The notes beneath the pieces were generated by a model, which saw only the letters and a list, made by a program, of their open reading frames with translations, did not search any database and was not told where the DNA came from. The translations under genes were made by a program, and so were the position numbers. From Kocuria sp. (GTDB lineage Bacteria > Actinomycetota > Actinomycetes > Actinomycetales > Micrococcaceae), in contig NZ_JAUMTZ010000009.1 in NCBI RefSeq assembly GCF_030530945.1, positions 1 through 64,000 of the forward strand: a stretch of DNA of 64,000 bases, given 5' to 3'. This document shows positions 39,977 to 48,739 of this stretch, in pieces (position 1 is the stretch's first letter; every line of letters begins with the position of its first letter).

Positions 39977-40641
39977 CGGTGGTCCCCCTCCACGGTCCCG
40001 GCGCGGCGGTGGCCGGCGGCCTGGGACCGCGCCCGGGAACCCCGCCACAGCACCAGGAGCAGACCCGCGATGAGCCCCACGAGTGCCCCGAGAGCGGTGT
40101 TCACCGCGGGGGACGGGCCGGCGGGGCCCGGGGAGACCGCGGCGGTCTGGACCACGTTGAGCTTGACCCGGGCGGGCGCACCCCCGTCCGTGGCGGGAGG
40201 AATGGTCTCCAGGTCCTGGCTCTGGCGCACCAGGCTCTCCGCGGTGGACTGGGCGATGTCTGCGGCCTGCTGCGCGGAGGAGCCGGTGGCCGTGATGGTG
40301 ATCATGGCCGTGTTGGGCTCGTTCGTGGCGGTCACGGCGGACTGCGCGAGCTGCTCGGGGGTCTGCGAGAGGTGGAGCTCGTCCACCACGGGCTGGAGCA
40401 CGGAGCTGGTGGTGGCCACCTTGGCGTAGGAGCCGGCCCGTGCCACCGCGAACTGCTCACCCATCTGCAGGTCTGTGACCGAGCGCGGGTTGGCCACGTT
40501 CACGAAGACCTGCGCCTGGGACTCGTAGGACTTCGGCACGGCCACGGCCGAGAGGGCGCCGGCCACGGCGCCGAGGACGGTGGTCAGGACCACGATCCAC
40601 CACAGGCGCCGCAGGCAGCGCGCATACTGACTCAGATTCAC
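39973..40641 (-). CDS. chain-length determinant protein (Wzz/capsular polysaccharide co-polymerase)
   Basis: This 222-residue membrane protein has two terminal spans (about 14-36 and 177-200) flanking an extracytoplasmic alpha/beta domain, the Wzz_N arrangement. VPKSYESQAQVFVNVANPRS, NPTA-like EPNTAMITITATGSSAQQAADIAQ and the Pro-rich second span support this. No cytoplasmic BY-kinase domain is attached and none is encoded nearby. GTG 40641 has GGGGAG at a 4-nt spacing; the ATG 6 codons upstream lacks a site. It is first in the minus operon and faces a candidate operator. Confidence 0.9.
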   Translation of the reverse strand: MNLSQYARCLRRLWWIVVLTTVLGAVAGALSAVAVPKSYESQAQVFVNVANPRSVTDLQMGEQFAVARAGSYAKVATTSSVLQPVVDELHLSQTPEQLAQSAVTATNEPNTAMITITATGSSAQQAADIAQSTAESLVRQSQDLETIPPATDGGAPARVKLNVVQTAAVSPGPAGPSPAVNTALGALVGLIAGLLLVLWRGSRARSQAAGHRRAGTVEGDHR

Positions 40642-40751
40642 AACTCTCCCCTTGAACATCGCATCGTCCGGTGGTGCCCGGATGCACGCGGCAACCCCCT
40701 TGTGCCGGTGATGACGGGAAAACTCTAGTCAGCGGCGCGCGGGCCGGAGGG

Positions 40752-40768
40752 CGAAAACGGTGTTTTCG
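40752..40768. promoter_or_regulatory. 17-bp palindromic operator between wzz and GT2
   Basis: CGAAAAC-GGT-GTTTTCG is a perfect 7-bp inverted repeat with a 3-bp spacer. The left nonamer CGAAAACGG recurs at 40793-40801, 41 bp (about four helical turns) away. Candidate -10 boxes flank it: TAGAGT for wzz (40722-40727, minus) and TACACT for GT2 (40827-40832, plus). It is well placed for joint repression of both arms. Confidence 0.6.
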
Positions 40769-40909
40769 GGACAAACGTGCCCCGTTGTGTGGACGAAAAC
40801 GGCGCTGGACGCCACCCGGGCGTTCCTACACTTGGACAGGCATCGCGCGGCCGTCGAAGCAGGCCGTGCGCGGACACCGGCGTGGCACGCCGGCAGCACG
40901 GGGGGACAC

Positions 40910-41947
40910 ATGGCAGAGCACACGGCCGAGGGCGCAGCACAGGACGCACCGCTGATCAGCGTGGTGATCGCGGTCTACAACGGTCAGGACATCGTGGGGC
41001 AGGCGATCAGCAGCGTGCTGCGCCAGACCCATCCGCGGGTGGAGGTCTTCGTGGTGGACGACGGGTCCCAGGACCGCACCCGTGAGGTGCTGGCGGGCTA
41101 CGAGGCCGTCTCCCGCCCGGACCGGGTGGTGCGCGTGCTCTCCCAGCCCAACGCGGGCTGCGGCGCGGCCCGCAACACGGCTCTCAAAGAGGTCAGCGGG
41201 GACTTCGTGACCTTCCTGGACGCGGACGACGAGCTCCTTCCGCACCACCTGGAGACCCTCCTGGACCGCTACCGCGAGGTGCGGGCGAACCCCGGCGGGG
41301 AGCGCACCGTGGTCTACGCCAACGCCTGGCAGTGCACCCCGTCCGGCATCAACGCGGACCGTCCCGTCTACCGCGAGCGCATGCCCGGCCGCGAGGAGCA
41401 ACGCAGCGTGATCCTCGAGTACAACATCGGCAGCCTCAGCGGGCTGTTCCCCCGCAGCTTCTTCGACGAGGTGGGGGTGTTCGACCCCGAACAGGTGTTC
41501 GTGGAGGACTGGGAGCTGTGGCTGCGCGCCGTGTACAGCGGGTGGCGCTTCGATCGGGTGGAGCAGGTCACCTCGGTCCTCGCCTGGTCCGGCGGGTCCA
41601 TGCAGTCGCAGCGGGACCGGATGGGCGCGGGGGAGGAGATGGCGCTGCGCAAGACCCTCGCGCGCTTCGAGAAGGAGCTGAGCCCCGAGGAGCGCGAGAA
41701 GCTCCTGCGACGGCTGCGGAACGGCTCCCCGCTCGCGGCGGCGTCGAACGCGGAGCAGGCCATGCGGGAGGGCCGCAGGGAGGACGCGAGGCGCCACCTG
41801 CAGATGGCCGCGCGCATGATGCCCAGCCAGCGGCGGGTCACCCTCAAGGCGAGGATCGCGGGGCTGCCCGGGGGCATGCGGTGGCTGGAGTCCCGCCAGC
41901 GGTCCGTGGACGCCAGCGTGGGCTACACGGACGCGATGCGCCGCTGA
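40910..41947 (+). CDS. GT2 family glycosyltransferase
   Basis: This 345-residue GT-A enzyme opens with ISVVIAVYNGQDIVGQAI. It carries VEVFVVDDGSQDRT (first Asp-x-Asp region), PNAGCGAARNTAL, VTFLDADDEL and VEDWELWLRAVY (catalytic base region). It is soluble, with a helical, charged C-terminal tail. ATG 40910 has GGGGGA 4 nt upstream; the open frame continues 50 codons upstream through the regulatory region but without a start signal. It is divergent from the wzz operon and completes the exopolysaccharide locus. Confidence 0.92.
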   Translation: MAEHTAEGAAQDAPLISVVIAVYNGQDIVGQAISSVLRQTHPRVEVFVVDDGSQDRTREVLAGYEAVSRPDRVVRVLSQPNAGCGAARNTALKEVSGDFVTFLDADDELLPHHLETLLDRYREVRANPGGERTVVYANAWQCTPSGINADRPVYRERMPGREEQRSVILEYNIGSLSGLFPRSFFDEVGVFDPEQVFVEDWELWLRAVYSGWRFDRVEQVTSVLAWSGGSMQSQRDRMGAGEEMALRKTLARFEKELSPEEREKLLRRLRNGSPLAAASNAEQAMREGRREDARRHLQMAARMMPSQRRVTLKARIAGLPGGMRWLESRQRSVDASVGYTDAMRR

Positions 41948-41999
41948 CCCCTGTGCGGCGACGCGTGCGGGGACACCGGGCAGCGGCCACAATGGAGGG

Positions 42000-42767
42000 G
42001 TGAACACCTCCGAGGACTCCTCACCCGTCCTGCTCGCGTGCGCCCACGGCACGCGGGACCCGCGCGGCCAGCGTGCCGTGGCGGCCCTCGTGGCGGCCGT
42101 GCGGGACGCACTGCCGGACACCACCGTGGTGGACACCTGGGTGGACGTCCAGGAGCCGGACCTGGACTCCCGCACCCGCGAGCTCGCGGGGCGCGACGCC
42201 GTGGTGGTGCCGCTGCTGCTCTCCGCCGGGTACCACGTGTTCGTGGACATGGCGCGCGCGGTGAAGGCCTCTCCGGACCACCGCGTGGCCGCCGCGCTGG
42301 GCCCCGACCGTCGGCTGGCGGTGGTCCTGGCCCGGCGGCTCACGGAGGCACTGCGTGCCACGGACGCGCCGGAGCTGGGGGAGCGCGACCGCGTGGTCAT
42401 GGTCTCTGCGGGATCCTCGGACCCGCGCGCGGGCCGCGACTGCGAGGCGGTGGCGCGGCTGCTCGCGGCGGAGCTGGGCCACCCCGTGAGCACCGCCTAC
42501 CTCTCCGCCGCCGAGCCCACGCTGCCGCAGGCGGTGGCCGCCGCGCGCACGGAGATCGCGCGTCTGCCCGAGCCCTCCGCGGACGACGCCGCCGGCCGGG
42601 TCCTGCTCGCTCCGTACCTCCTGGCGCCGGGTTTCTTCCACGGCCGCACCCTGGACGCCGGTGCGGACGTGGTCGCCCAGCCCCTGCTGGTGGATCCCGG
42701 GGAGGTCCCGCCCGAGCTCGGGGAGCTCGTGACCGAGCACTACCGGCAGGCGCCGCCCGCGGCGTGA
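42000..42767 (+). CDS. sirohydrochlorin chelatase (CbiX/SirB family)
   Basis: This 255-residue protein has the two-lobed chelatase fold. LLACAHGTRDPRGQRAVAALV is the N-lobe metal-site His and VVPLLLSAGYHVFVDM the second His. The C-lobe repeats the pattern with VMVSAGSSDPRAG and LAPYLLAPGFFHGRTLD. It probably inserts Fe2+ (siroheme) or Co2+ into sirohydrochlorin; HemD next door suggests siroheme or haem metabolism. GTG 42000 follows GGAGG and a CACAAT box at 6 nt, so leadered and leaderless starts are both possible. Its 3' end overlaps hemD by 28 bp. Confidence 0.88.
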   Translation: MNTSEDSSPVLLACAHGTRDPRGQRAVAALVAAVRDALPDTTVVDTWVDVQEPDLDSRTRELAGRDAVVVPLLLSAGYHVFVDMARAVKASPDHRVAAALGPDRRLAVVLARRLTEALRATDAPELGERDRVVMVSAGSSDPRAGRDCEAVARLLAAELGHPVSTAYLSAAEPTLPQAVAAARTEIARLPEPSADDAAGRVLLAPYLLAPGFFHGRTLDAGADVVAQPLLVDPGEVPPELGELVTEHYRQAPPAA

Positions 42768-43579
42768 TCGCACACGGCCCGGACCATGGCCCCGAGCCGG
42801 AACCGCTCGGGGACCACCGCGCCGTGGACGCCCGCCTCCTCCAGGGGTTGCACGCACACCGGGCCGATGGCCACGGGGGTGCACCGGCCGTCCCGCAGCG
42901 CCGCGAGCAGGGCGTCGTACGCACCGCGCGAGCGGGCGGCGTCGAACAGGGCGTCCACGGCGGGTGCCGCCGTGAAGGTCACGTAGTCCACGTCCCCGGC
43001 CACGATCTGCGCCACCAGACCGGCCAGGCGGGAGCCCTCGTCCGCCGAGGCCCACTGATAGGGGGCCACCACGCGGGGCTCCAGGCCCGCCGCGCGCAGC
43101 CGGTCGAGCTGCTCCTCGTCGGTGGTCCCGTGCACCTGCACCGTCACCGGGCCCTGTGCCGGGGGCTGGGCGAGCACCCGGTCCACGAGTTCCGCGGTGC
43201 GCCCGGAGGAGCCCGTGTACGCGCACGGGATCTCCAGGGCCTGCAGCTGCCCCCTGGCCTTCGCGCCGCGGGCCAGCACCGTGCTCGCCCGCAGCGCGGC
43301 CAGCAGCTCCTCGCGCAGCCCGTGCTCCTCGGCCACCGACAGCCACCGTGTGAGCCCGTAGCCCGTGGTGACCAGCACGGTGCCCGGCGCGGCGGCGACG
43401 GTCTCGCGCGCGGCGGCCAGGACGGCGTCGTCCTCGTCCGTGGGCGTCAGCTTCAGCGCGGGGGCATAGACCACGCGTGCCCCGTGGCGCTCGAACGCAC
43501 CCCCCTGCTCCGTGGCGCGGCGGTGGGCGGTCACGGCCACGGTGGTGCCGGACAGGACGGGGTTCTGCGGAGCGCTCAT
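42740..43579 (-). CDS. hemD: uroporphyrinogen-III synthase
   Basis: This 279-residue enzyme cyclises hydroxymethylbilane with ring D inversion to uroporphyrinogen III. The two-domain fold is seen in TTVAVTAHRRATEQGGAFERHGARV, VLVTTGYGLTRWL, VVAPYQWA, DYVTFTAAPAVDALF and VAIGPVCVQPLEEAGVH. The family is weakly conserved, but these segments are characteristic. ATG 43579 has TACGCT 6 nt upstream, giving a leaderless start. It converges on cbiX with a 28-bp overlap and diverges from mfd. Confidence 0.88.
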   Translation of the reverse strand: MSAPQNPVLSGTTVAVTAHRRATEQGGAFERHGARVVYAPALKLTPTDEDDAVLAAARETVAAAPGTVLVTTGYGLTRWLSVAEEHGLREELLAALRASTVLARGAKARGQLQALEIPCAYTGSSGRTAELVDRVLAQPPAQGPVTVQVHGTTDEEQLDRLRAAGLEPRVVAPYQWASADEGSRLAGLVAQIVAGDVDYVTFTAAPAVDALFDAARSRGAYDALLAALRDGRCTPVAIGPVCVQPLEEAGVHGAVVPERFRLGAMVRAVCDHAAGGACR

Positions 43580-43585
43580 GCCCCC

Positions 43586-43591
43586 AGCGTA
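43586..43591 (-). promoter_or_regulatory. -10 box of hemD, leaderless
   Basis: TACGCT on the minus strand is 6 nt from ATG 43579. A plus-strand TAGGCT at about 43652 could serve mfd with a leader of roughly 90 nt. Confidence 0.6.
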
Positions 43592-43752
43592 GGAGCACCG
43601 CGCCCCCGCCCGCCGCTCGGCAGCGTGTCCAAGGCGGTGTCCGAGGCCCCGAGTAGGCTGGGGCCCGATCGGTCCGCCCCGCGCACGCGGGCGGCGGACC
43701 CGGCCCCCGCGCCCACGGAACCCGCACCCCACTCCCCAGGAGCCTCCCACCC

Positions 43753-46700
43753 ATGTCCCTGACCGGTCTGCTCACCGCGCTCGCCGAGGACCGCGGCTTC
43801 GCGAACATCCGCACCCAGGCGGGGCGCCCGCTCGCGGAGCGCTCGGCGGAGACCATCATCAGCGCCACGGACGGGCTGCGCGCCCCCGTGCTCGCGCAGA
43901 TCGCCGCGGGTCTCGCGGACGGCGCCGGTGCGGCGTCGCCCGCCGGGGACGGCGCGGACGACGCCGCCGGGCCCGTCCTGCTGGCCGTCACCGCCACGGG
44001 CCGTGAGGCCGAGGAGCTGGTGGCCGGGCTGGCCGCATACCTCCCGGCGGAGCAGATCGCGAACTTCCCCTCCTGGGAGACCCTGCCCCACGAGCGGCTG
44101 TCACCGCGCTCCGACACCGTGGGGCAGCGGCTGAGCGTGCTGCGCCGGCTGGAGCACGGGGACCCGTCCGAGCAGCCGCTGCGCGTGGTCGTGGCTCCCG
44201 TGCGCTCCGTGCTGCAGCCCGTGGTGGCGGGACTCGGGCAGATGGAGCCGGTGGTCCTGCGGACGGGGGAGGACTACGACTTCCAGGGCCTCGTGGCGGA
44301 CCTCGCGGGCGCCGCGTACTCGCGCGTGGACATGGTCACCCGCCGCGGGGAGTTCGCCGTGCGCGGCGGGATCATCGACGTCTTCCCGCCCACGGCGGAG
44401 CACCCCGTGCGTGCCGAGTTCTTCGGGGACGAGCTGGACGGGATGCGGTGGTTCGCGGTGGCGGACCAGCGCACCCTCACCACCGCCGAGCACCCCTCGG
44501 TGGTCGTGGCCCCGCCGTGCCGCGAGCTGCTCATCACGCCGTCCGTGCAGTCCCGGGCCGCCAAGCTCAAGGACCAGCTGCCCGGGGGACGGGAGATGCT
44601 CGAGCGCATTGCTGGGGGCCAGTACGTGGAGGGCATGGAGTCCCTGGCCCCGCTGCTCGCGGACGAGATGGTCCAGGTGGTGTCCCTGCTGCCGGAGGGC
44701 TCCATGACCGTGGTGCTGGAGCCCGAGAAGGTCCGGGCCCGCGCCCACGACCTCGTGGCCACCAACGAGGAGTTCCTCATGGCCGCGTGGGACTCCGCCT
44801 CCGGCGGCAGCGACGCGCCCCTGGACCTGGACGCCGCCCTGGACGCGGACGACGGCGCCTCACGCACCCTCGCCGCGGGCTCCTTCCACACCGTGGCGGA
44901 TGTGCGGGAGCTCGCACTGGAGCGCTCCGTGGGCTGGTGGTCCGTCACCGGGCTGAACGTCAATGCCGTGACCGCCTCCCAGGTGGACGCCGAGACCTCC
45001 GACGAGGAGGTCCGCCTCGCGGACACGGACGCGGACACCCTCACGGTGACCGCGCGCGAACCCACCCGGTTCTCCGGGGACGTCCCCGCCGTGCTGGCCT
45101 TCCTGGGGGAGCGGGCGCGCGAGGACTGGCGGATCGTGCTGGTCACGGACGGGCCCGGGCCGCTGCAGCGGCTCACGGAGCTGCTGCAGGGCGCCGAGGT
45201 CCCCGCGTCCCGGTTCGAGACGATCACCGAGGTGCCGCAGCCCGGTCTGGTGGAGCTGACCACCGCGCGCGCCGGCCGCGGCTTCGTGCTGGAGGCCACC
45301 CGCACCGCGCTGCTCACGGAGGCGGACGTGCTGGGCCGCTCCACCACCTACGACACCCGCGCGGAGCGCAAGCTTCCGCAGCGGCGCAAGCGCAACCAGG
45401 TGGACCCCCTGTCCCTGCAGAAGGGCGACTACGTGGTCCACGAGCAGCACGGCATCGGACAGTTCGTGGAGCTCGTGCAGCGGCCCATCGCCGGGGCCAT
45501 GATCCGCCCGGGCCAGCCCAAGCCCGTGCGCGAGTACCTCGTGCTGGAGTACGCGCCCTCCAAGCGCAACGGGCCCCGGGACCGGCTGTTCGTGCCCACG
45601 GACCAGCTCGACCAGGTGAGCTCGTACGTGGGCGGGGAGGCGCCGTCGCTGTCCAAGATGGGCGGTGCGGACTGGAACAAGACCAAGCGCAGCGCCAAGA
45701 AGGCCGTCAAGGAGATCGCCAACGAGCTGATCCGGCTGTACTCCGCCCGCATGGCGTCCAAGGGCCACGCCTTCGGCCCGGACACCCCGTGGCAGCGGGA
45801 GCTGGAGCAGGCGTTCCCGTACATCGAGACCCCGGACCAGCTCACCACCATCGACGAGGTCAAGGCGGACATGGAGCGGCCCATCCCCATGGACCGGCTG
45901 ATCTCCGGGGACGTGGGCTACGGCAAGACCGAGGTGGCGGTGCGCGCCGCGTTCAAGGCCGTGCAGGACGGCAAGCAAGTGGCGGTGCTCGTGCCCACCA
46001 CCCTGCTCGCGCAGCAGCACACGGAGACCTTCGCGGAGCGCTTCTCCGGCTTCCCCGTGCGCCTGGCCACGCTCTCCCGCTTCCAGAGCGCCAAGGAGTC
46101 CAAGGCCACCATGGAGGGGCTGCGCACGGGCGCGGTGGACGTGGTGATCGGCACCCACCGGCTGCTCGGCAAGGAGATGCAGTTCAAGAACCTGGGTCTG
46201 GTGATCATCGACGAGGAGCAGCGCTTCGGCGTGGAGCACAAGGAGAAGCTCAAGGCCATGCGCACGGACGTGGACGTGCTGGCCATGTCCGCCACCCCGA
46301 TCCCGCGCACCCTGGAGATGTCCATGACGGGCATCCGGGAGACCTCCACGCTGGCCACCCCGCCGGAGGAGCGCCACCCCGTGCTCACCTACGTGGGGCC
46401 CTACACGGACAAGCAGGTCTCCGCCGCCGTGCGCCGCGAGCTCATGCGCGAGGGCCAGGTGTTCTTCATCCACAACCGGGTCTCCACCATCGAGGCCCGC
46501 GCCAAGGAGCTCGCGCAGCTCGTCCCTGAGGCGCGGATCGCCGTGGCCCACGGGCAGATGGGCGAGTCCCGGCTGGAGCAGATCATCGTGGACTTCTGGG
46601 AGCGCAAGTTCGACGTGCTGATCTGCACCACCATCGTGGAGACCGGCCTGGACATCGCGAACGCCAACACGCTGATCGTGGACCACGCGGACCGCTACGG

Positions 46701-47544
46701 GCTCTCCCAGCTGCACCAGCTGCGCGGGCGCGTGGGCCGCGGGCGGGAGCGCGCGTACGCGTACTTCTTGTACCCCGCGGAGAAGCCGCTCAGCGAGACC
46801 GCCCTGGAGCGGCTCAAGGCCGTGGCCGCGCACAACGAGCTGGGCTCCGGCATGCAGCTGGCCATGAAGGACCTCGAGATCCGCGGCGCGGGCAACCTGC
46901 TGGGCGGTGAGCAGTCCGGGCACATCGCCGGGGTGGGCTTCGACATGTACCTGCGCCTGGTGGGGGAGGCCGTGGCCGAGTACCGCGGGGACCAGGAGAC
47001 CGGCCCGGCGGAGATGAAGATCGAGCTGCCGGTCAACGCCCACCTGCCCCACGACTACGTCCCCGGCGAGCGGCTGCGCCTGGAGGCCTACCGCACCATC
47101 GCGAACGCCGCCACGGAGGAGGCCGTCGCGGAGGCCGGGGAGGAGCTCACGGACCGCTACGGCCCCATGCCCACCCCGGTGCAGAACCTGCTGGACGTGG
47201 CGCGGCTGCGGATCCGGGCGCGCGCGGCCGGGCTCACGGACGTGGCCACGCAGGGGAACATGATCCGCTTCGCACCCGCCGAGCTCACCGAGTCCCGCGA
47301 GATGCGCCTGACGCGCATGTACCCGGGGGCGCAGCTGCGGCCGGTGCCGGGCACGGACGTCCGCATGGCCCTGGTGCCCAAGCCCAAGACGGCGCGCATC
47401 GGCGGCAAGGACCTCGTGGACGGGGACATCCTCGCCTGGACCCGCGAGGTGCTGGACGCGGTCTTCCCTGTCCCGGAGACCGCCGGTGCGGCCGGGGCGG
47501 GCGCCGCCCCGGCCACAACGGGCGACGCCGCCGCGCGGGGCTGA
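43753..47544 (+). CDS. mfd: transcription-repair coupling factor Mfd
   Basis: This 1263-residue translocase removes RNA polymerase stalled at DNA lesions and recruits UvrA. The UvrB-like N-terminus has FPSWETLPHERLSPRSDTVGQRL. The RNAP-interacting domain (about 545-640) has QKGDYVVHEQHGIGQFVEL. The RecG-like motor (about 680-1040) has Walker A SGDVGYGKTEVA, Walker B IIDEEQRFGVEHKEKLK, SATPIPRTLEM and TRG-like LHQLRGRVGRGRERAYAYFLY. The C-terminal autoinhibitory domain is present. ATG 43753 has AGGAG 9 nt upstream. Length is normal, with an Ala/Gly/Asp insert near residue 60. Confidence 0.98.
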   Translation: MSLTGLLTALAEDRGFANIRTQAGRPLAERSAETIISATDGLRAPVLAQIAAGLADGAGAASPAGDGADDAAGPVLLAVTATGREAEELVAGLAAYLPAEQIANFPSWETLPHERLSPRSDTVGQRLSVLRRLEHGDPSEQPLRVVVAPVRSVLQPVVAGLGQMEPVVLRTGEDYDFQGLVADLAGAAYSRVDMVTRRGEFAVRGGIIDVFPPTAEHPVRAEFFGDELDGMRWFAVADQRTLTTAEHPSVVVAPPCRELLITPSVQSRAAKLKDQLPGGREMLERIAGGQYVEGMESLAPLLADEMVQVVSLLPEGSMTVVLEPEKVRARAHDLVATNEEFLMAAWDSASGGSDAPLDLDAALDADDGASRTLAAGSFHTVADVRELALERSVGWWSVTGLNVNAVTASQVDAETSDEEVRLADTDADTLTVTAREPTRFSGDVPAVLAFLGERAREDWRIVLVTDGPGPLQRLTELLQGAEVPASRFETITEVPQPGLVELTTARAGRGFVLEATRTALLTEADVLGRSTTYDTRAERKLPQRRKRNQVDPLSLQKGDYVVHEQHGIGQFVELVQRPIAGAMIRPGQPKPVREYLVLEYAPSKRNGPRDRLFVPTDQLDQVSSYVGGEAPSLSKMGGADWNKTKRSAKKAVKEIANELIRLYSARMASKGHAFGPDTPWQRELEQAFPYIETPDQLTTIDEVKADMERPIPMDRLISGDVGYGKTEVAVRAAFKAVQDGKQVAVLVPTTLLAQQHTETFAERFSGFPVRLATLSRFQSAKESKATMEGLRTGAVDVVIGTHRLLGKEMQFKNLGLVIIDEEQRFGVEHKEKLKAMRTDVDVLAMSATPIPRTLEMSMTGIRETSTLATPPEERHPVLTYVGPYTDKQVSAAVRRELMREGQVFFIHNRVSTIEARAKELAQLVPEARIAVAHGQMGESRLEQIIVDFWERKFDVLICTTIVETGLDIANANTLIVDHADRYGLSQLHQLRGRVGRGRERAYAYFLYPAEKPLSETALERLKAVAAHNELGSGMQLAMKDLEIRGAGNLLGGEQSGHIAGVGFDMYLRLVGEAVAEYRGDQETGPAEMKIELPVNAHLPHDYVPGERLRLEAYRTIANAATEEAVAEAGEELTDRYGPMPTPVQNLLDVARLRIRARAAGLTDVATQGNMIRFAPAELTESREMRLTRMYPGAQLRPVPGTDVRMALVPKPKTARIGGKDLVDGDILAWTREVLDAVFPVPETAGAAGAGAAPATTGDAAARG

Positions 47545-47726
47545 GCGGTCCGGGCACCCCGGTCACGGGAGGTCCGCCCCGAACGGGGGTCACCCCGGCG
47601 GGCGGGTCTCCCCGGTGCGGTGCCCATCCGGTTCCGGCGCGCGCCCGCCTCGGCATGGGGCCCTGCCCGGCGCGGGCCCCGTCCCGGTCCCGGGGCGTGC
47701 GTCGATTGTGGGCCACCATGTGCCCG

Positions 47727-47732
47727 TAGGAT
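47727..47732 (+). promoter_or_regulatory. -10 box of rmlB, near-leaderless
   Basis: TAGGAT lies 8 nt before ATG 47741. No Shine-Dalgarno fits between. Confidence 0.55.
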
Positions 47733-47740
47733 GAACAATC

Positions 47741-48739
47741 ATGGGACACCTCCTCGTGACCGGCGGCGCCGGGTTCATCGGCGCCAACTTCGTGCACCAC
47801 GTCCTGGCGCACACGGAGCACACCGTCACGGTGCTGGACGCCCTCACCTACGCGGGCAACCGCGCCAATCTGGCTGAGGCGGACCCGGTCCGCTGTGAAC
47901 TGGTGGTAGGGGACGTGGCGGACGCGGGCGTTGTCGGCGACCTCATGGGTGCGGCGGACGCCGTGGTGCACTTCGCCGCTGAGTCCCACAACGACAACTC
48001 CCTGCGGGACCCCGAGCCGTTCCTGCGCACCAACGTGGTGGGCACCTACACGCTTCTGGAGGCTGCACGGCGCCACGGGACCCGGTTCCACCACGTGTCC
48101 ACGGACGAGGTCTTCGGGGACCTGGCCCTGGACGATCCCCAGCGCTTCACGGCGGAGACCCCCTACCGGCCGTCCAGTCCGTACTCGGCCACCAAGGCGG
48201 CGTCGGACCACCTGGTGCGCGCCTGGGCGCGTTCGTTCGGGCTGGAGGTGACGCTGTCCAACTGCTCGAACAACTACGGCCCGTTCCAGCACGTGGAGAA
48301 GTTCATCCCGCGCCAGATCACCAACGTGCTCACGGGGCAGCGGCCCCGGCTGTACGGCGCGGGGGCGAACGTGCGGGACTGGATCCACGTGGCGGACCAC
48401 TCGGCCGCGGTGATGCGCATCCTGGAGGCCGGGGAGCCCGGGCGCACGTACCTGGTGGGCGCGGATGGGGAGCGGGACAACCTCACCGTGCTGCGGGAGA
48501 TCCTGCGGCTCATGGGCGAGCCCGAGGACGCCTTCGACCACGTGACGGACCGTGCCGGGCACGACCGCCGCTACGCGATCGACGGCTCCCGCACCCGCGC
48601 GGAGCTCGGCTGGCAGCCGCAATTCACGGACTTCACCGCCGGTCTGGCGGACACGATCACCTGGTACACCGAGCACCGCGACTGGTGGGAACCGGTCAAG
48701 GCCGCCACCGAGGCGGCCTACGAGAGGACGGGACAGTGA
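47741..48739 (+). CDS. rmlB: dTDP-glucose 4,6-dehydratase
   Basis: This 332-residue NAD-dependent SDR enzyme makes dTDP-4-keto-6-deoxyglucose, the second step of dTDP-L-rhamnose synthesis. The Rossmann motif is LLVTGGAGFIGANFVHHVL. AAESHNDNSL, HVSTDEVFGDL (catalytic Thr-Asp-Glu) and YSATKAASDHLVRAW (Tyr-x3-Lys) are intact, and SNCSNNYGPFQHVEKFIPRQI is family-specific. The start has TAGGAT 8 nt upstream. Its stop overlaps the rmlCD GTG by 4 nt. The product probably feeds the surface glycans encoded on either side. A dedicated rmlA is not in this window. Confidence 0.96.
   Translation: MGHLLVTGGAGFIGANFVHHVLAHTEHTVTVLDALTYAGNRANLAEADPVRCELVVGDVADAGVVGDLMGAADAVVHFAAESHNDNSLRDPEPFLRTNVVGTYTLLEAARRHGTRFHHVSTDEVFGDLALDDPQRFTAETPYRPSSPYSATKAASDHLVRAWARSFGLEVTLSNCSNNYGPFQHVEKFIPRQITNVLTGQRPRLYGAGANVRDWIHVADHSAAVMRILEAGEPGRTYLVGADGERDNLTVLREILRLMGEPEDAFDHVTDRAGHDRRYAIDGSRTRAELGWQPQFTDFTAGLADTITWYTEHRDWWEPVKAATEAAYERTGQ

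Noticed and set aside
39859..40728. Plus-strand open frame antisense to wzz
   Set aside because: It is the complement of the wzz/GT4 coding region; only the minus-strand frames show family motifs and overlapping start/stop coupling.
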